Origin: Gibbula magus
Taxonomy: Eukaryota; Mollusca; Gastropoda; Trochida; Trochidae
Direction: 5' to 3'
Length of the DNA stretch: 64,000 nucleotides
NCBI GenBank assembly: GCA_936450465.1
Contig: OW388291.1
Span: 75,415,936-75,479,935, forward strand
The translations under genes were made by a program, and so were the position numbers. This document shows, piece after piece, positions 10,286-21,100 of the stretch (its first letter is position 1; every line of letters starts with the position of its first letter). The notes beneath the pieces were generated by a model. It had not been told where the DNA came from and ran no database searches. It saw nothing but the letters and a program-made list of their open reading frames with translations.

Positions 10286-13265
10286 GGCAGGCTGAAGTTA
10301 GCAAGTTATTAGTTATTAGTTATTCGTTATTCGAATAACGAATAACTAACTGGTTAGTTATTCGTTATTCGAATAACGAATAACTAACTGGTTAGTTATT
10401 CGTTATTCAAATAATGAATAACTAACTGGTTAGTTATTCACTATTCGAATAATGAATAACTAACTGGTTAGTTATTCGTTTTTCGAATATCATGCTGGCT
10501 GCTTATTCAATCTTCAGAGTTGAACAAAGAAGTAAATATAGATATATATTAAGGGTGGAAACTGACAATATGGGGTGGGGAACCTCGTTCATCGATTACA
10601 TTCAGTAAGCACTGGCTAGCTATTCAATATTCGAATAATGAATAACTAACTGGTTAGTTATTCGTTTTTCGAATAACGAATAACTAACTGGTTAGTTATT
10701 CGTTTTTCGAATATCATGCTGGCTGCTTATTCATTCTTCAGAGTTGAACAAAGAAGTAAATATAGATATATATTAAGGGTGGAAACTGACAATATGGGGT
10801 GGGGAACCTCGTTCATCGATTACATTCAGTAAGCACTGGCTAGCTATTCAATATTCGAATAATGAATAACTAACTGGTTAGTTATTCGTTTTTCGAATAA
10901 CGAATAACTAACTGGTTAGTTATTCGTTTTTCGAATATCATGCTGGCTGCTTATTCATTCTTCAGAGTTGAACAAAGAAGTAAATATAGATATATATAAA
11001 GGGTGGAAACTGACAATATGGGTTGGGCAACCTCGTTCATCGATTACATTCAGTAATCACTGGCTAGCTATTCAATATTCGAATAATGAATAACTAACTG
11101 GTTAGTTATTCGTTTATCGAATAACGAATAACTAACTGGTTAGTTATTCGTTTTTCGAATATCATGCTGGCTGCTTATTCATTCTTCAGAGTTGAACAAA
11201 GAAGTAAATATAGATATATATTAAGGGTGGAAACTGACAATATGGGGTATGGGAACCTCGTTCATCGATTACATTCAGTAAGCACTGGCTAGCTATTCAA
11301 TATTCGAATAATGAATAACTAACTGGTTAGTTATTCGTTTTTCGAATATCATGCTGGCTGCTTATTCATTCTTAAGAGTTGAACAAAGAAGTAAATATAG
11401 ATATATATTAAGGGTGGAAACTGACAATATGGGGTGGGGAACCTCGTTCATCGATTACATTCAGTAAGCACTGGCTAGCTATTCAATATTCGAATAATGA
11501 ATAACTAACTGGTTAGTTATTCGTTTTTCGAATAACGAATAACTAACTGGTTAGTTATTCGTTTTTCGAATATCATGCTGGCTGCTTATTCATTCTTAAG
11601 AGTTGAACAAAGAAGTAAATATAGATATATATTAAGGGTGGAAACTGACAATATGGGGTGGGGAACCTCGTTCATCGATTACATTCAGTAAGCACTGGCT
11701 AGCTATTCAATATTCGAATAATGAATAACTAACTGGTTAGTTATTCGTTTTTCGAATAACGAATAACTAACTGGTTAGTTATTCGTTTTTCGAATATCAT
11801 GCTGGCTGCTTATTCATTCTTCAGAGTTGAACATAGAAGTAAATATAGATATATATTAAGGGTGGAAACTGACAATATGGGGTGGGGAACCTCCTTCATC
11901 GATTACATTCAGTAAGCACTGGCTAGCTATTCAATATTCGAATAATGAATAACTAACTGGTTAGTTATTCGTTTATCGAATAACGAATAACTAACTGGTT
12001 AGTTATTCGTTTTTCGAATATCATGCTGGCTGCTTATTCATTCTTCAGAGTTGAACAAAGAAGTAAATATAGATATATATAAAGGGTGGAAACTGACAAT
12101 ATGGGTTGGGCAACCTCTTTCATCGATTACATTCAGTAATCACTGGCTAGCTATTCAATATTCGAATAATGAATAACTAACTGGTTAGTTATTCGTTTAT
12201 CGAATAACGAATAACTAACTGGTTAGTTATTCGTTTTTCGAATATCATGCTGGCTGCTTATTCATTCTTCAGAATTGAACAAAGAAGTAAATATAGATAT
12301 ATATTAAGGGTGGAAACTGACAATATGGGGTGGGGAACCTCGTTCATCCATTACATTCAGTAAGCACTGGCTAGCTATTCAATATTCGAATAATGAATAA
12401 CTAACTGGTTAGTTATTCGTTTTTCGTTTTTCGAATAACTAACTGGTTAGTTATTCGTTTTTCGAATATCATGCTGGCTGCTTATTCATTCTTCAGAGTT
12501 GAACAAAGAAGTAAATATAGATATATATTAAGGGTGGAAACTGACAATATGGGGTGGGGAACCTCGTTCATCCATTACATTCAGTAAGCACTGGCTAGCT
12601 ATTCATTATTCGAATAATGAATAAGTAACTGGTTAGTTATTCGTTTTTCGTTTTTCGAATAACTAACTGGTTAGTTATTCGTTTTTCGAATATCATGCTG
12701 GCTGCTTATTCATTCTTCAGAGTTGAACAAAGAAGTAAATATAGATATATATTAAGGGTGGAAACTGACAATATGGGGTGGGGAACCTCGTTCATCGATT
12801 ACATTCAGTAAGCACTGGCTAGCTATTCAATATTCGAATAATGAATAACTAACTGGTTAGTTATTCGTTTTTCGAATAACGAATAACTAACTGGTTAGTT
12901 ATTCGTTTTTCGAATATCATGCTGGCTGCTTATTCATTCTTCAGAGTTGAACAAAGAAGTAAATATAGATATATATTAAGGGTGGAAACTGACAATATGG
13001 GGTGGGGAACCTCGTTCATCGATTACATTCAGTAAGCACTGGCTTGCTATTCAATATTCGAATAATGAATAACTATTTGGTTAGTTATTCGTTTTTCGAA
13101 TAACGAATAACTAACTGGTTAGTTATTCGTTTTTCGAATATCATGCTGGCTGCTTATTCATTCTTAAGAGTTGAACAAAGAAGTAAATATAGATATATAT
13201 ATTAAGGGTGGAAACTGACAATATGGGGTGGGGAACCTCGTTCATCGATTACATTCAGTAAGCAC
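10286..13265 (+). repeat. Left satellite arm, 13 units of 224/186 bp
   Basis: Units repeat every 224-225 bp (anchors 'cattcagtaa' near 10825, 11049 and 11274) or 186 bp when one 38 bp subunit is missing. Each unit has two or one copies of a 38 bp AT-rich palindromic subunit (GAATAACTAAC-TG-GTTAGTTATTC) and a unique part with 'tgctggctgcttattc' and 'gggtggaaactgac'. The outer edge changes to TTATTAG/TTATTCG repeats that run into the terminal inverted repeat. Thirteen copies of the unique part can be counted. Non-coding. Confidence 0.93.
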
Positions 13266-14199
13266 TTGGTCTGTGAAGTTAACGAATTATTTACACTTCC
13301 TTATGTGTTTTTCGAAATGTGAACCTAGCGAAAACAGTTTTTAGCAAATTGAATTTATAATTGTTGTTAGTTCATTAATCAATATTAGATACTGTGAACG
13401 ATATTAACGTTCCTATATTGTGTATAGATATTCTTATACCAGACAGTCAATAACGTAGTAGCTGAACAGAGCTCTTCACGATGTACAGTAGCCGTTTAAA
13501 AATTGTTTTGTTTAAATCTGATTCAATACAATAAATGTAACACTTACTAAAACGTTCATGTGAACTATAATAATGATGTATAAAGGATGAAGAACGTGCT
13601 CCGCGAACATAATTATAGGTCAGTTTGAATCCGTCTGTAAGACTGTGAAGTTTGTTACTTTTACGATAATGTCGATTTATGCATAGAATACGTCACTGGC
13701 ACCCGTTCAGAATACTTAGGTTTATATTGAATCAGCATATATTAGCTTTGTCTCTAGGGTTCATCTTAGCTATAATAAAGTTTTAGTTATGGCCTCGAAC
13801 GCCCGTTGTGTCATAGGTTAATCTGAATAATTTGCTGAGAGTGTGAAGTAAACTACTTATTCGAAATAGGCGATTTATGCATGGGCGTCCGTTGAAAAAT
13901 ATAGGTTCATATTTGAATTAGCACATGTTAGGTCTTTCGTTGCGGTGTATCTAAGCTTTGATACTGCTTTATATACGGCCGTAAACGTGCATTGTGGGCT
14001 CATTTTGGTCAATCTGTATAGGCAGGGACCTTAAATAGAGGGACTCGTCTCTTCTGCTCCTTTCATGATCATTTTTACTGAGCGATGCAATTTGACAAAT
14101 GCTCGTCGCGCTTCAACGCACAAGCGACTGGGTGCTTGCATAAGCGCTTATTTTGTTATCGCAGTATATTGTTGTTACCAGTTGACGTCTCCGAGTCTT

Positions 14200-14456
14200 G
14201 CCGGTGTAAGACAGAACATGTACCCGCTTTGAAAACACACCGGCGGGTATAATTTCAACGTTAAATTATGACTCAGGGTCACTTTTCAACACCTTGGGTG
14301 TATTTTCAAAGTTGAATAATTATCCGTCTGGGTAATCATTTAACGTTGACAAAAGACCCGAGGCGTTGAAAAGTGACTCCGGGTCATTATTCAACGTTGA
14401 AAAAGTACCCGCCAGGTATGTTTTCAACGCGGGTATATTTTCAATCTTACACCGGC
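14200..14456. mobile_element. 257 bp nested TIR element
   Basis: Termini GCCGGTGTAAGA and TCTTACACCGGC are perfect inverted repeats. The interior is a run of imperfect inverted copies of 'caacgttgaaaa' alternating with 'acccgggt'-like segments, so single strands could fold into many hairpins. No target duplication can be read with confidence. It lies inside the 1.5 kb TIR transposon, i.e. a third nesting level. Confidence 0.65.
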
Positions 14457-14934
14457 TCGCTCGTGCGGCAATCGGCAATCTTTGTATAGTCAAGAAACAC
14501 TAGTGTAACCTCCCTTTGAGACTGTTGATTGTTGTAATGATATATGAAATATACCACTGTGAGAAAAATGTATTTATTACCCATATATGTATATTCTTGA
14601 CGTCACCAAACCTTGCTAAGTGACTCGTTCTCAGACTACTTTTACGTTAATCAAATCAAATAAAATGTTTAATAAAGAAATTATTATACTCGAAAGTGTG
14701 CTATATGACTTTTACAAAATTTGTGCAAATATGACACAGTTCATCGGGTAATAATCTCTATATTTATATGATACTATATGTACTTTACAAATAATGTTAG
14801 GTTTCCTAGTGCTTTGGAATACTTGATGGTATCCACATGTAGGCCTATTATTCTGTTATTTTTTGAGTTGATTACTGTTTATTGTCGTGAGAAAAAAACA
14901 AACAGTAATTATCTATTATTTAAACGGTTGCTAA

Positions 14935-15400
14935 ATGAATATTTTAGAAATTATTGATCTAGGTTAAAGTAAAAGTGTAATTTAGATTCCCCTCGAACCA
15001 TTACATATATCATATACGCTCATTAGAGACAAGATGGCGGACTGACACGCTATTTTAACTGCAAAGTACGAGCGTAGTACATGCTGACTACTTTCCCCTA
15101 AAATACCAGCTTGACGCAGATGCATCAGAAAACTATTCATCTTTCGCTAAATTAATATTTTAGAATTTATTGTCTTCGGTGAAAGTAAAAGTTTTGAACC
15201 CCTCTCGAACCTTTACACATATAATCAAAAAACCGTACAGACAAGATGGCGGACTGACTCGCTATTTTAACCGCATATAATATTTTAGAATTTATTGTCT
15301 CCGGTAAAAGTAAAAGTATTGGACCCCCCTCGAACCATTACACATATTATCTAAACTCCTTACAGACAAGATGGCGGATTGATTAACTGGATATACTAGT
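14935..15400 (+). repeat. Three ~130-200 bp tandem units with CAAGATGGCGG
   Basis: Units begin with 'aatattttagaa' at about 14938, 15154 and 15279; each has 'ctcgaacc', 'ttacacata' and ACAAGATGGCGG. CAAGATGGCGG matches the known core of the YY1 zinc-finger binding site. The function within the transposon is unknown; YY1 binding is an inference from the motif only. Confidence 0.7.
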
Positions 15401-15679
15401 GTGCTACGCAAGTAATTAGCGCAATACGGGCGCCAAGTCAAGATGTGCGTTGGACCATGACGAGGGAAGCTCCGCGAGCGAATTGATTAGTTTCTAATCC
15501 CTCTATATAAGGTCCCTGATATAGGTTACTGAGAGTGTGAAGTTAATAACTTATTCATTATTGATGATGTATGCATAGAAAACGTTACTGGCACCCGTTT
15601 CAGAATACATAGGTATATAAGCACATGTTAGGTCTGTCTCTGGGGTATATCACAGCTACTACAATGCTACGGATAAATA

Positions 15680-16600
15680 CATGGGTATGCATGCGTACAT
15701 CCGATGCCTACGTGCATGTGTGCGTAAGAGGATGTACGTGCGTACAATTATGTACCTGTGTACGCTTACGTACTTGCATAAGGTTACTTAAGTTGAGTGT
15801 ATGCGTACATGCGTGTGTGCTTCCATAAGTATGTTCATACATGCAGTCGTGCTTGCCTACGTATTCATTCGTTTGTACTTGCATGCATGCATATGTAAGC
15901 ATACGTACTTGCATACACATACATTCATGCCTGCATAAGGAAAAATACTTGCGTAAGAAAGTAAATGTTTGTGCGTGCATTTAAAAGACTATACATGTGC
16001 GTGCGTGTATAGTCACATGCGTACTCATATACGGACATACATACGCTTACGGACATAAGTGCATATGTGCATGCATGTACGTTTGCATTCGTGGATGCAT
16101 GCATATGCACAGACTGGTGTAATTATGCTCGTGAGTGAGTGCATGCTTTCGATCAGTGTACAGAAGTGTGTGTGCATGCATGTTTGCTAGCTTAGATATT
16201 TGCGAAGATGCTTGTTTATGTTGTTTGAATTAAACATACGTCCTTGCGTGCATCGACGCATCACTTTGATTCTGTCAATAGGTATATGCTTGTCGGCATG
16301 CATGCGTATTTAATTTTGAAAGTATGTATGCAACCACATACGTACGTGAGCACACTCGCATCACAGCACACACACATAAATGCATATACAGACAATGACG
16401 TATGCGTACCGCGTACCTGTGCATATGCACGTATGCACATTTGTGTACTATGCACTTAATCAATCGCATATGCGTAAGCACTTGCGAAAACATACATACG
16501 TACGTATGTGTACGCATTAATTCGTGGCAATGCGTATCTGAATCGCAAACCGGCGTGAATAATTCATTAACTGTACGTGAGTAAGTACCCATGCGTAAAG
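15680..16600. repeat. Alternating purine-pyrimidine tract (TACGTGCATACG-like)
   Basis: About 900 bases are made of shuffled TAC/GCA/TGT/ACG words so that purines and pyrimidines alternate over long runs (for example gcatgcatgcatatg, acatacgtacgtatg). Such sequence is prone to Z-DNA and cruciforms. The open frames across it on both strands (up to 124 codons, rich in Cys, His, Thr, Val and Tyr) are by-products of the composition and are not called as genes. Confidence 0.75.
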
Positions 16601-16869
16601 AAATAACCATATGTTTTGTTATTCCTTCACCCACTCCAGTGCGTGCCAATTGTGCAATCTACTCGTGAACTTGTATCAACTTGTTCGTATCTTATTCCTG
16701 TGGTGTCGTGTAATACGTGTACAGTTTTCTTGTGTCACGATAAAGGCAAGACTAGGTTGAGCATGTCAAGCAATTGGCACGCAATTCAGGCAATTGACAA
16801 CATTCGTGAGTATTTTTCCGTGCTAATGACACGAATATCATCGAACCAGTAAAAGCACTTCAATGATGT

Positions 16870-17683
16870 TTCATTTTCAGTACTCAGTCTCTTTTTCAAA
16901 GTCTTCTTCAATAACATGGCCGAACCAATCAGAAATGAGCATGCATCACCCCCGTATACATAGGTGTCCCAGGAATGGACAACATATAAGAATTTGTAGA
17001 TATAAGCTTAAAGGGCCATAAGTACAATGCTGTGGAATCCCTTGTATTTGTAGTAGAAGGACCCAACACTGGCCGGCTTCTTCATGGCAACATATTTTCC
17101 ATTCAAAGCTCCCCAGCATTTGTGGTAGTTCCACCTCGAACTGTAACCATGAAACCCTTTATATTTTCCTGTGGGGTTCTGGGGCACCTTAGTACCTCCA
17201 CCTTGAACACATCAATGAAGACTCTGCAAACCCCGGGTAGAAACTTGCAGACTCTGCAAACAATACTTCTGAAGTTGTATTGTAGACTTGTGTGGCTATC
17301 ACAAGTGGCAAGGAAGCGGAATGTGTCTGCTAGTTTTAGTCCAACCTCAAGTGGTTCTCTCACGCAAGTCTTTTTCTTCTCCAAGTGAGGAGTTAACTTA
17401 TAAAAAATTCCTGGGTTAAAGGTCCTACGGAGAACCATTTTGTTTCTCCACGGAGAAGTTCAGTGAGTAACTGTTCATAGTATCCGAAAGAGTGTCTTTG
17501 GTCAATAATTCTCAAACCAAAATGTTCTAGCTTTCCTATTCCGAGGTGAGGTTGCAACATCTTCTTGCTTCCTGTATTATTTCTTCTTCTCCAAGAAGAA
17601 GAAGTGTAGCCGATGTCAGATACATGAGCCTTTTTCTTCTCTTCAATAATGGCGATATCTTGTGAGTTGTTCATGGTGTTCAC
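16870..17683 (-). pseudogene. Broken PIF/Harbinger transposase (HARBI1-like)
   Basis: Read right to left in three frames: an N-terminal part (17683-17393) ending in YYEQLLTELLRGE; then the helix-turn-helix part (17400-17140) with VGLKLADTFRFLATCDSHTSL, the family's LxLRFLATGDS motif; then the start of the DDE nuclease (17130-17011) with WGALNGKYVAMKKP and YYKYKGFHSIVLMAL. The family has GALDGKH at this point: the first catalytic Asp is Asn here (codon 17103-17101). A stop follows MAL, after which AYIYKFLYV continues in another frame. At least three frame disruptions and the lost catalytic residue mean it is dead. It lies in the Foldback loop; its own TIRs were not found. Confidence 0.82.
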
Positions 17684-17716
17684 TTTGTGAAAGTAGAGGA
17701 TGAACTAATTTAAGAT

Positions 17717-17758
17717 AGGGTACTGCCTTTATAGATACTTCCAATGCAGGCAGTACCG
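17717..17758. repeat. Hairpin GGTACTGCC / GGCAGTACC
   Basis: Perfect inverted repeat GGTACTGCCT ... AGGCAGTACC with a 19-21 base loop, just upstream of the Harbinger reading frame. It could be the subterminal end of that element, but a matching copy on the other side was not found. Confidence 0.6.
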
Positions 17759-17789
17759 TACACCAAGCGTTAATAAAAAAAAAAGGTCA

Positions 17790-18190
17790 TAATCTTGACA
17801 AGCATGCATGATTTAGTCATGCCTGTGCCTGCATTTGCACATAATCCGTACCAAAACGCAACTTCATCGGATTATAGACGCAATATATGCGTGCACAGAA
17901 CCCAACATAGTCGTGGCACTTCGTGTACAATTTTACGAGTCAAATGTGCAACATATACATCAGGTGTAATGTCAGGCGAATAATGCGGAGGTGTGCGCAT
18001 TGTTATGTAAACAAATTATATAATCAATGCTTCACGCATTGGCACACACTGAGGTCTTGAAATGCGGATGGAAAGTTCGTGCAAGTGTAAACGCACTTTT
18101 ATACACGTATGCACAAACATATGCTTACGCACTCATGTGCTTATATTTGCAAACACATATGTGTACGAACCTACAGTTGGTATACAAGCA
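17790..18190. other. Loop sequence, second alternating purine-pyrimidine stretch
   Basis: Contains 'gcatgcatg', 'tatatgcgtgcac' and 'catatgtgtacg'-type words like the tract at 15680-16600. The simplest reading is that the Harbinger element was inserted into one originally continuous tract. No gene seen. Confidence 0.5.
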
Positions 18191-21100
18191 TGCACATTAG
18201 TTATTCGTTATTCGAAAAACGAATAACTAACCAGTTAGTTATTCATTATTCGAATATTGAATAGCTAGCCAGTGCTTACTGAATGTAATCGATGAACGAG
18301 GTTCCCCACCCCATATTGTCAGTTTCCACCCTTAATATATATCTATATTTACTTCTTTGTTCAACTCTGAAGAATGAATAAGCAGCCAGCATGATATTCG
18401 AAAAACGAATAACTAACCAGTTAGTTATTCGTTATTCGAAAAACGAATAACTAACCAGTTAGTTATTCATTATTCGAATATTGAATAGCTAGCCAGTGCT
18501 TACTGAATGTAATGGATGAACGAGGTTCCCCACCCCATATTGTCAGTTTCCACCCTTAATATATATCTATATTTACTTCTTTGTTCAACTCTGAAGAATG
18601 AATAAGCAGCCAGCATGATATTCGAAAAACGAATAACTAACCAGTTAGTTATTCGTTATTCGAAAATCGAATAACTAACCAGTTAGTTATTCATTATTCG
18701 AATATTGAATAGCTAGCCAGTGCTTACTGAATGTAATGGATGAACGAGGTTCCCCACCCCATATTGTCAGTTTCCACCCTTAATATATATCTATATTTAC
18801 TTCTTTGTTCAATTCTGAAGAATGAATAAGCAGCCAGCATGATATTCGAAAAACGAATAACTAACCAGTTAGTTATTCGTTATTCGATAAACGAATAACT
18901 AACCAGTTAGTTATTCATTATTCGAATATTGAATAGCTAGCCAGTGATTACTGAATGTAATCGATGAACGAGGTTGCCCAACCCATATTGTCAGTTTCCA
19001 CCCTTTATATATATCTATATTTACTTCTTTGTTCAACTCTGAAGAATGAATAAGCAGCCAGCATGATATTCGAAAAACGAATAACTAACCAGTTAGTTAT
19101 TCGTTATTCGAAAAACGAATAACTAACCAGTTAGTTATTCATTATTCGAATATTGAATAGCTAGCCAGTGATTACTGAATGTAATCGATGAACGAAGTTC
19201 CCCACCCCATATTGTCAGTTTCCACCCTTAATATATATCTATATTTACTTCTTTGTTCAACTCTGAAGAATGAATAAGCAGCCAGCATGATATTCGAAAA
19301 ACGAATAACTAACCAGTTAGTTATTCATTATTCGAATATTGAATAGCTAGCCAGTGCTTACTGAATGTAATCGATGAACGAGGTTCCCCACCCCATATTG
19401 TCAGTTTCCACCCTTAATATATATCTATATTTACTTCATTGTTCAACTTTGAAGAATGAATAAGCAGCCAGCATGATATTCGAAAAACGAATAACTAACC
19501 AGTTAGTTATTCGTTATTCGATAAACGAATAACTAACCAGTTAGTTATTCATTATTCGAATATTGAATAGCTAGCCAGTGCTTACTGAATGTAATCGATG
19601 AACGAGGTTGCCCAACCCATATTGTCAGTTTCCAACCTTTATATATATCTATATTTACTTCTTTGTTCAACTCTGAAGAATGAATAAGCAGCCAGCATGA
19701 TATTCGAAAAACGAATAACTAACCAGTTAGTTATTCGTTATTCGAAAAACGAATAACTAACCAGTTAGTTATTCATTATTCGAATATTGAATAGCTAGCC
19801 AGTGCTTACTGAATGTAATCGATGAACGAGGTTCCCCACCCCATATTGTCAGTTTCCACCCTTAATATATATCTATATTTACTTCTTTGTTCAACTCTGA
19901 AGAATGAATAAGCAGCCAGCATGATATTCGAAAAACGAATAACTAACCAGTTAGTTATTCGTTATTCGAAAAACGAATAACTAACCAGTTACTTATTCAT
20001 TATTCGAATAATGAATAGCTAGCCAGTGCTTACTGAATGTAATGGATGAACGAGGTTCCCCGCCCCATATTGTCAGTTTCCACCCTTAATATATATCTAT
20101 ATTTACTTCTTTGTTCAACTCTGAAGAATGAATAAGCAGCCAGCATGATATTCGAAAAACGAATAACTAACCAGATAGTTATTCGAGAAACGAAAAACGA
20201 ATAACTAACCAGTTAGTTATTCATTATTCGAATATTGAATAGCTAGCCAGTGATTACTGAATGTAATCGATGAACGAGGTTGCCCAACCCATATTGTCAG
20301 TTTCCACCCTTTCTATATATTTATATTTACTTCTTTGTTCAACTCTGAAGAATGAATAAGCAGCCAGCATGATATTCGAAAAACGAATAACTAACCAGTT
20401 AGTTATTCGTTATTCGAAAAACGAATAACTAACCAGTTAGTTATTCATTATTCGAATATTGAATAGCTAGCCAGTGATTACTGAATGTAATCGATGAACG
20501 AAGTTCCCCACCCCATATTGTCAGTTTCCACCCTTAATATATATCTATATTTACTTCTTTGTTCAACTCTGAAGAATGAATAAGCAGCCAGCATGATATT
20601 CGAAAAACGAATAACTAACCAGTTAGTTATTCGTTATTCGATAAACGAATAACTAACCAGTTAGTTATTCATTATTCGAATATTGAATAGCTAGCCAGTG
20701 ATTACTGAATGTAATCGATGAACGAGGTTGCCCAACCCATATTGTCAGTTTCCACCCTTTATATATATCTATATTTACTTCTTTGTTCAACTCTGAAGAA
20801 TGAATAAGCAGCCAGCATGATATTCGAAAAACGAATAACTAACCAGTTAGTTATTCGTTATTCGAAAAACGAATAACTAACCAGTTAGTTATTCATTATT
20901 CGAATATTGAATAGCTAGCCAGTGATTACTGAATGTAATCGATGAACGAAGTTCCCCACCCCATATTGTCAGTTTCCACCCTTAATATATATCTATATTT
21001 ACTTCTTTGTTCAACTCTGAAGAATGAATAAGCAGCCAGCATGATATTCGAAAAACGAATAACTAACCAGTTAGTTATTCATTATTCGAATATTGAATAG

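Larger units (their letters stand above)
14023..15518. mobile_element. CAGGG-ended TIR transposon inserted in the loop, 1496 bp
   Basis: It starts CAGGGACCTTAAATAGAG and ends with the inverse of the same 21-base terminus (one mismatch). It splits the third loop repeat; removing it and one copy of the flanking 7-mer (GTATAGG at 14016-14022, ATATAGG at 15519-15525) restores a sequence of the same length as repeat copy 2. CAGGG termini recall hAT elements, but these normally make 8 bp duplications, so the family is uncertain. No transposase frame remains. Confidence 0.75.
13609..15680 (+). repeat. Three degenerate ~190 bp repeats in the Foldback loop
   Basis: Copies lie at about 13609-13797, 13798-13986 and 13987-14022 plus 15519-15670. 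Each has 'gtgtgaagt', 'atttatgcat', 'cacccgtt' or similar, 'agcacatgttaggtct' and 'gtatat' in the same order. The third is split by a 1.5 kb insertion. Identity is moderate, so the duplication is old. No open frame is kept. Confidence 0.7.

Noticed and set aside
15625..16649. Several overlapping frames on both strands, up to 124 codons
   Set aside because: All arise from the alternating purine-pyrimidine tract, which lacks in-frame stops by composition; peptides are low-complexity Cys/His/Tyr/Thr/Val words.
17032..17388. 118-codon plus-strand frame
   Set aside because: Antisense shadow of the Harbinger transposase relic.
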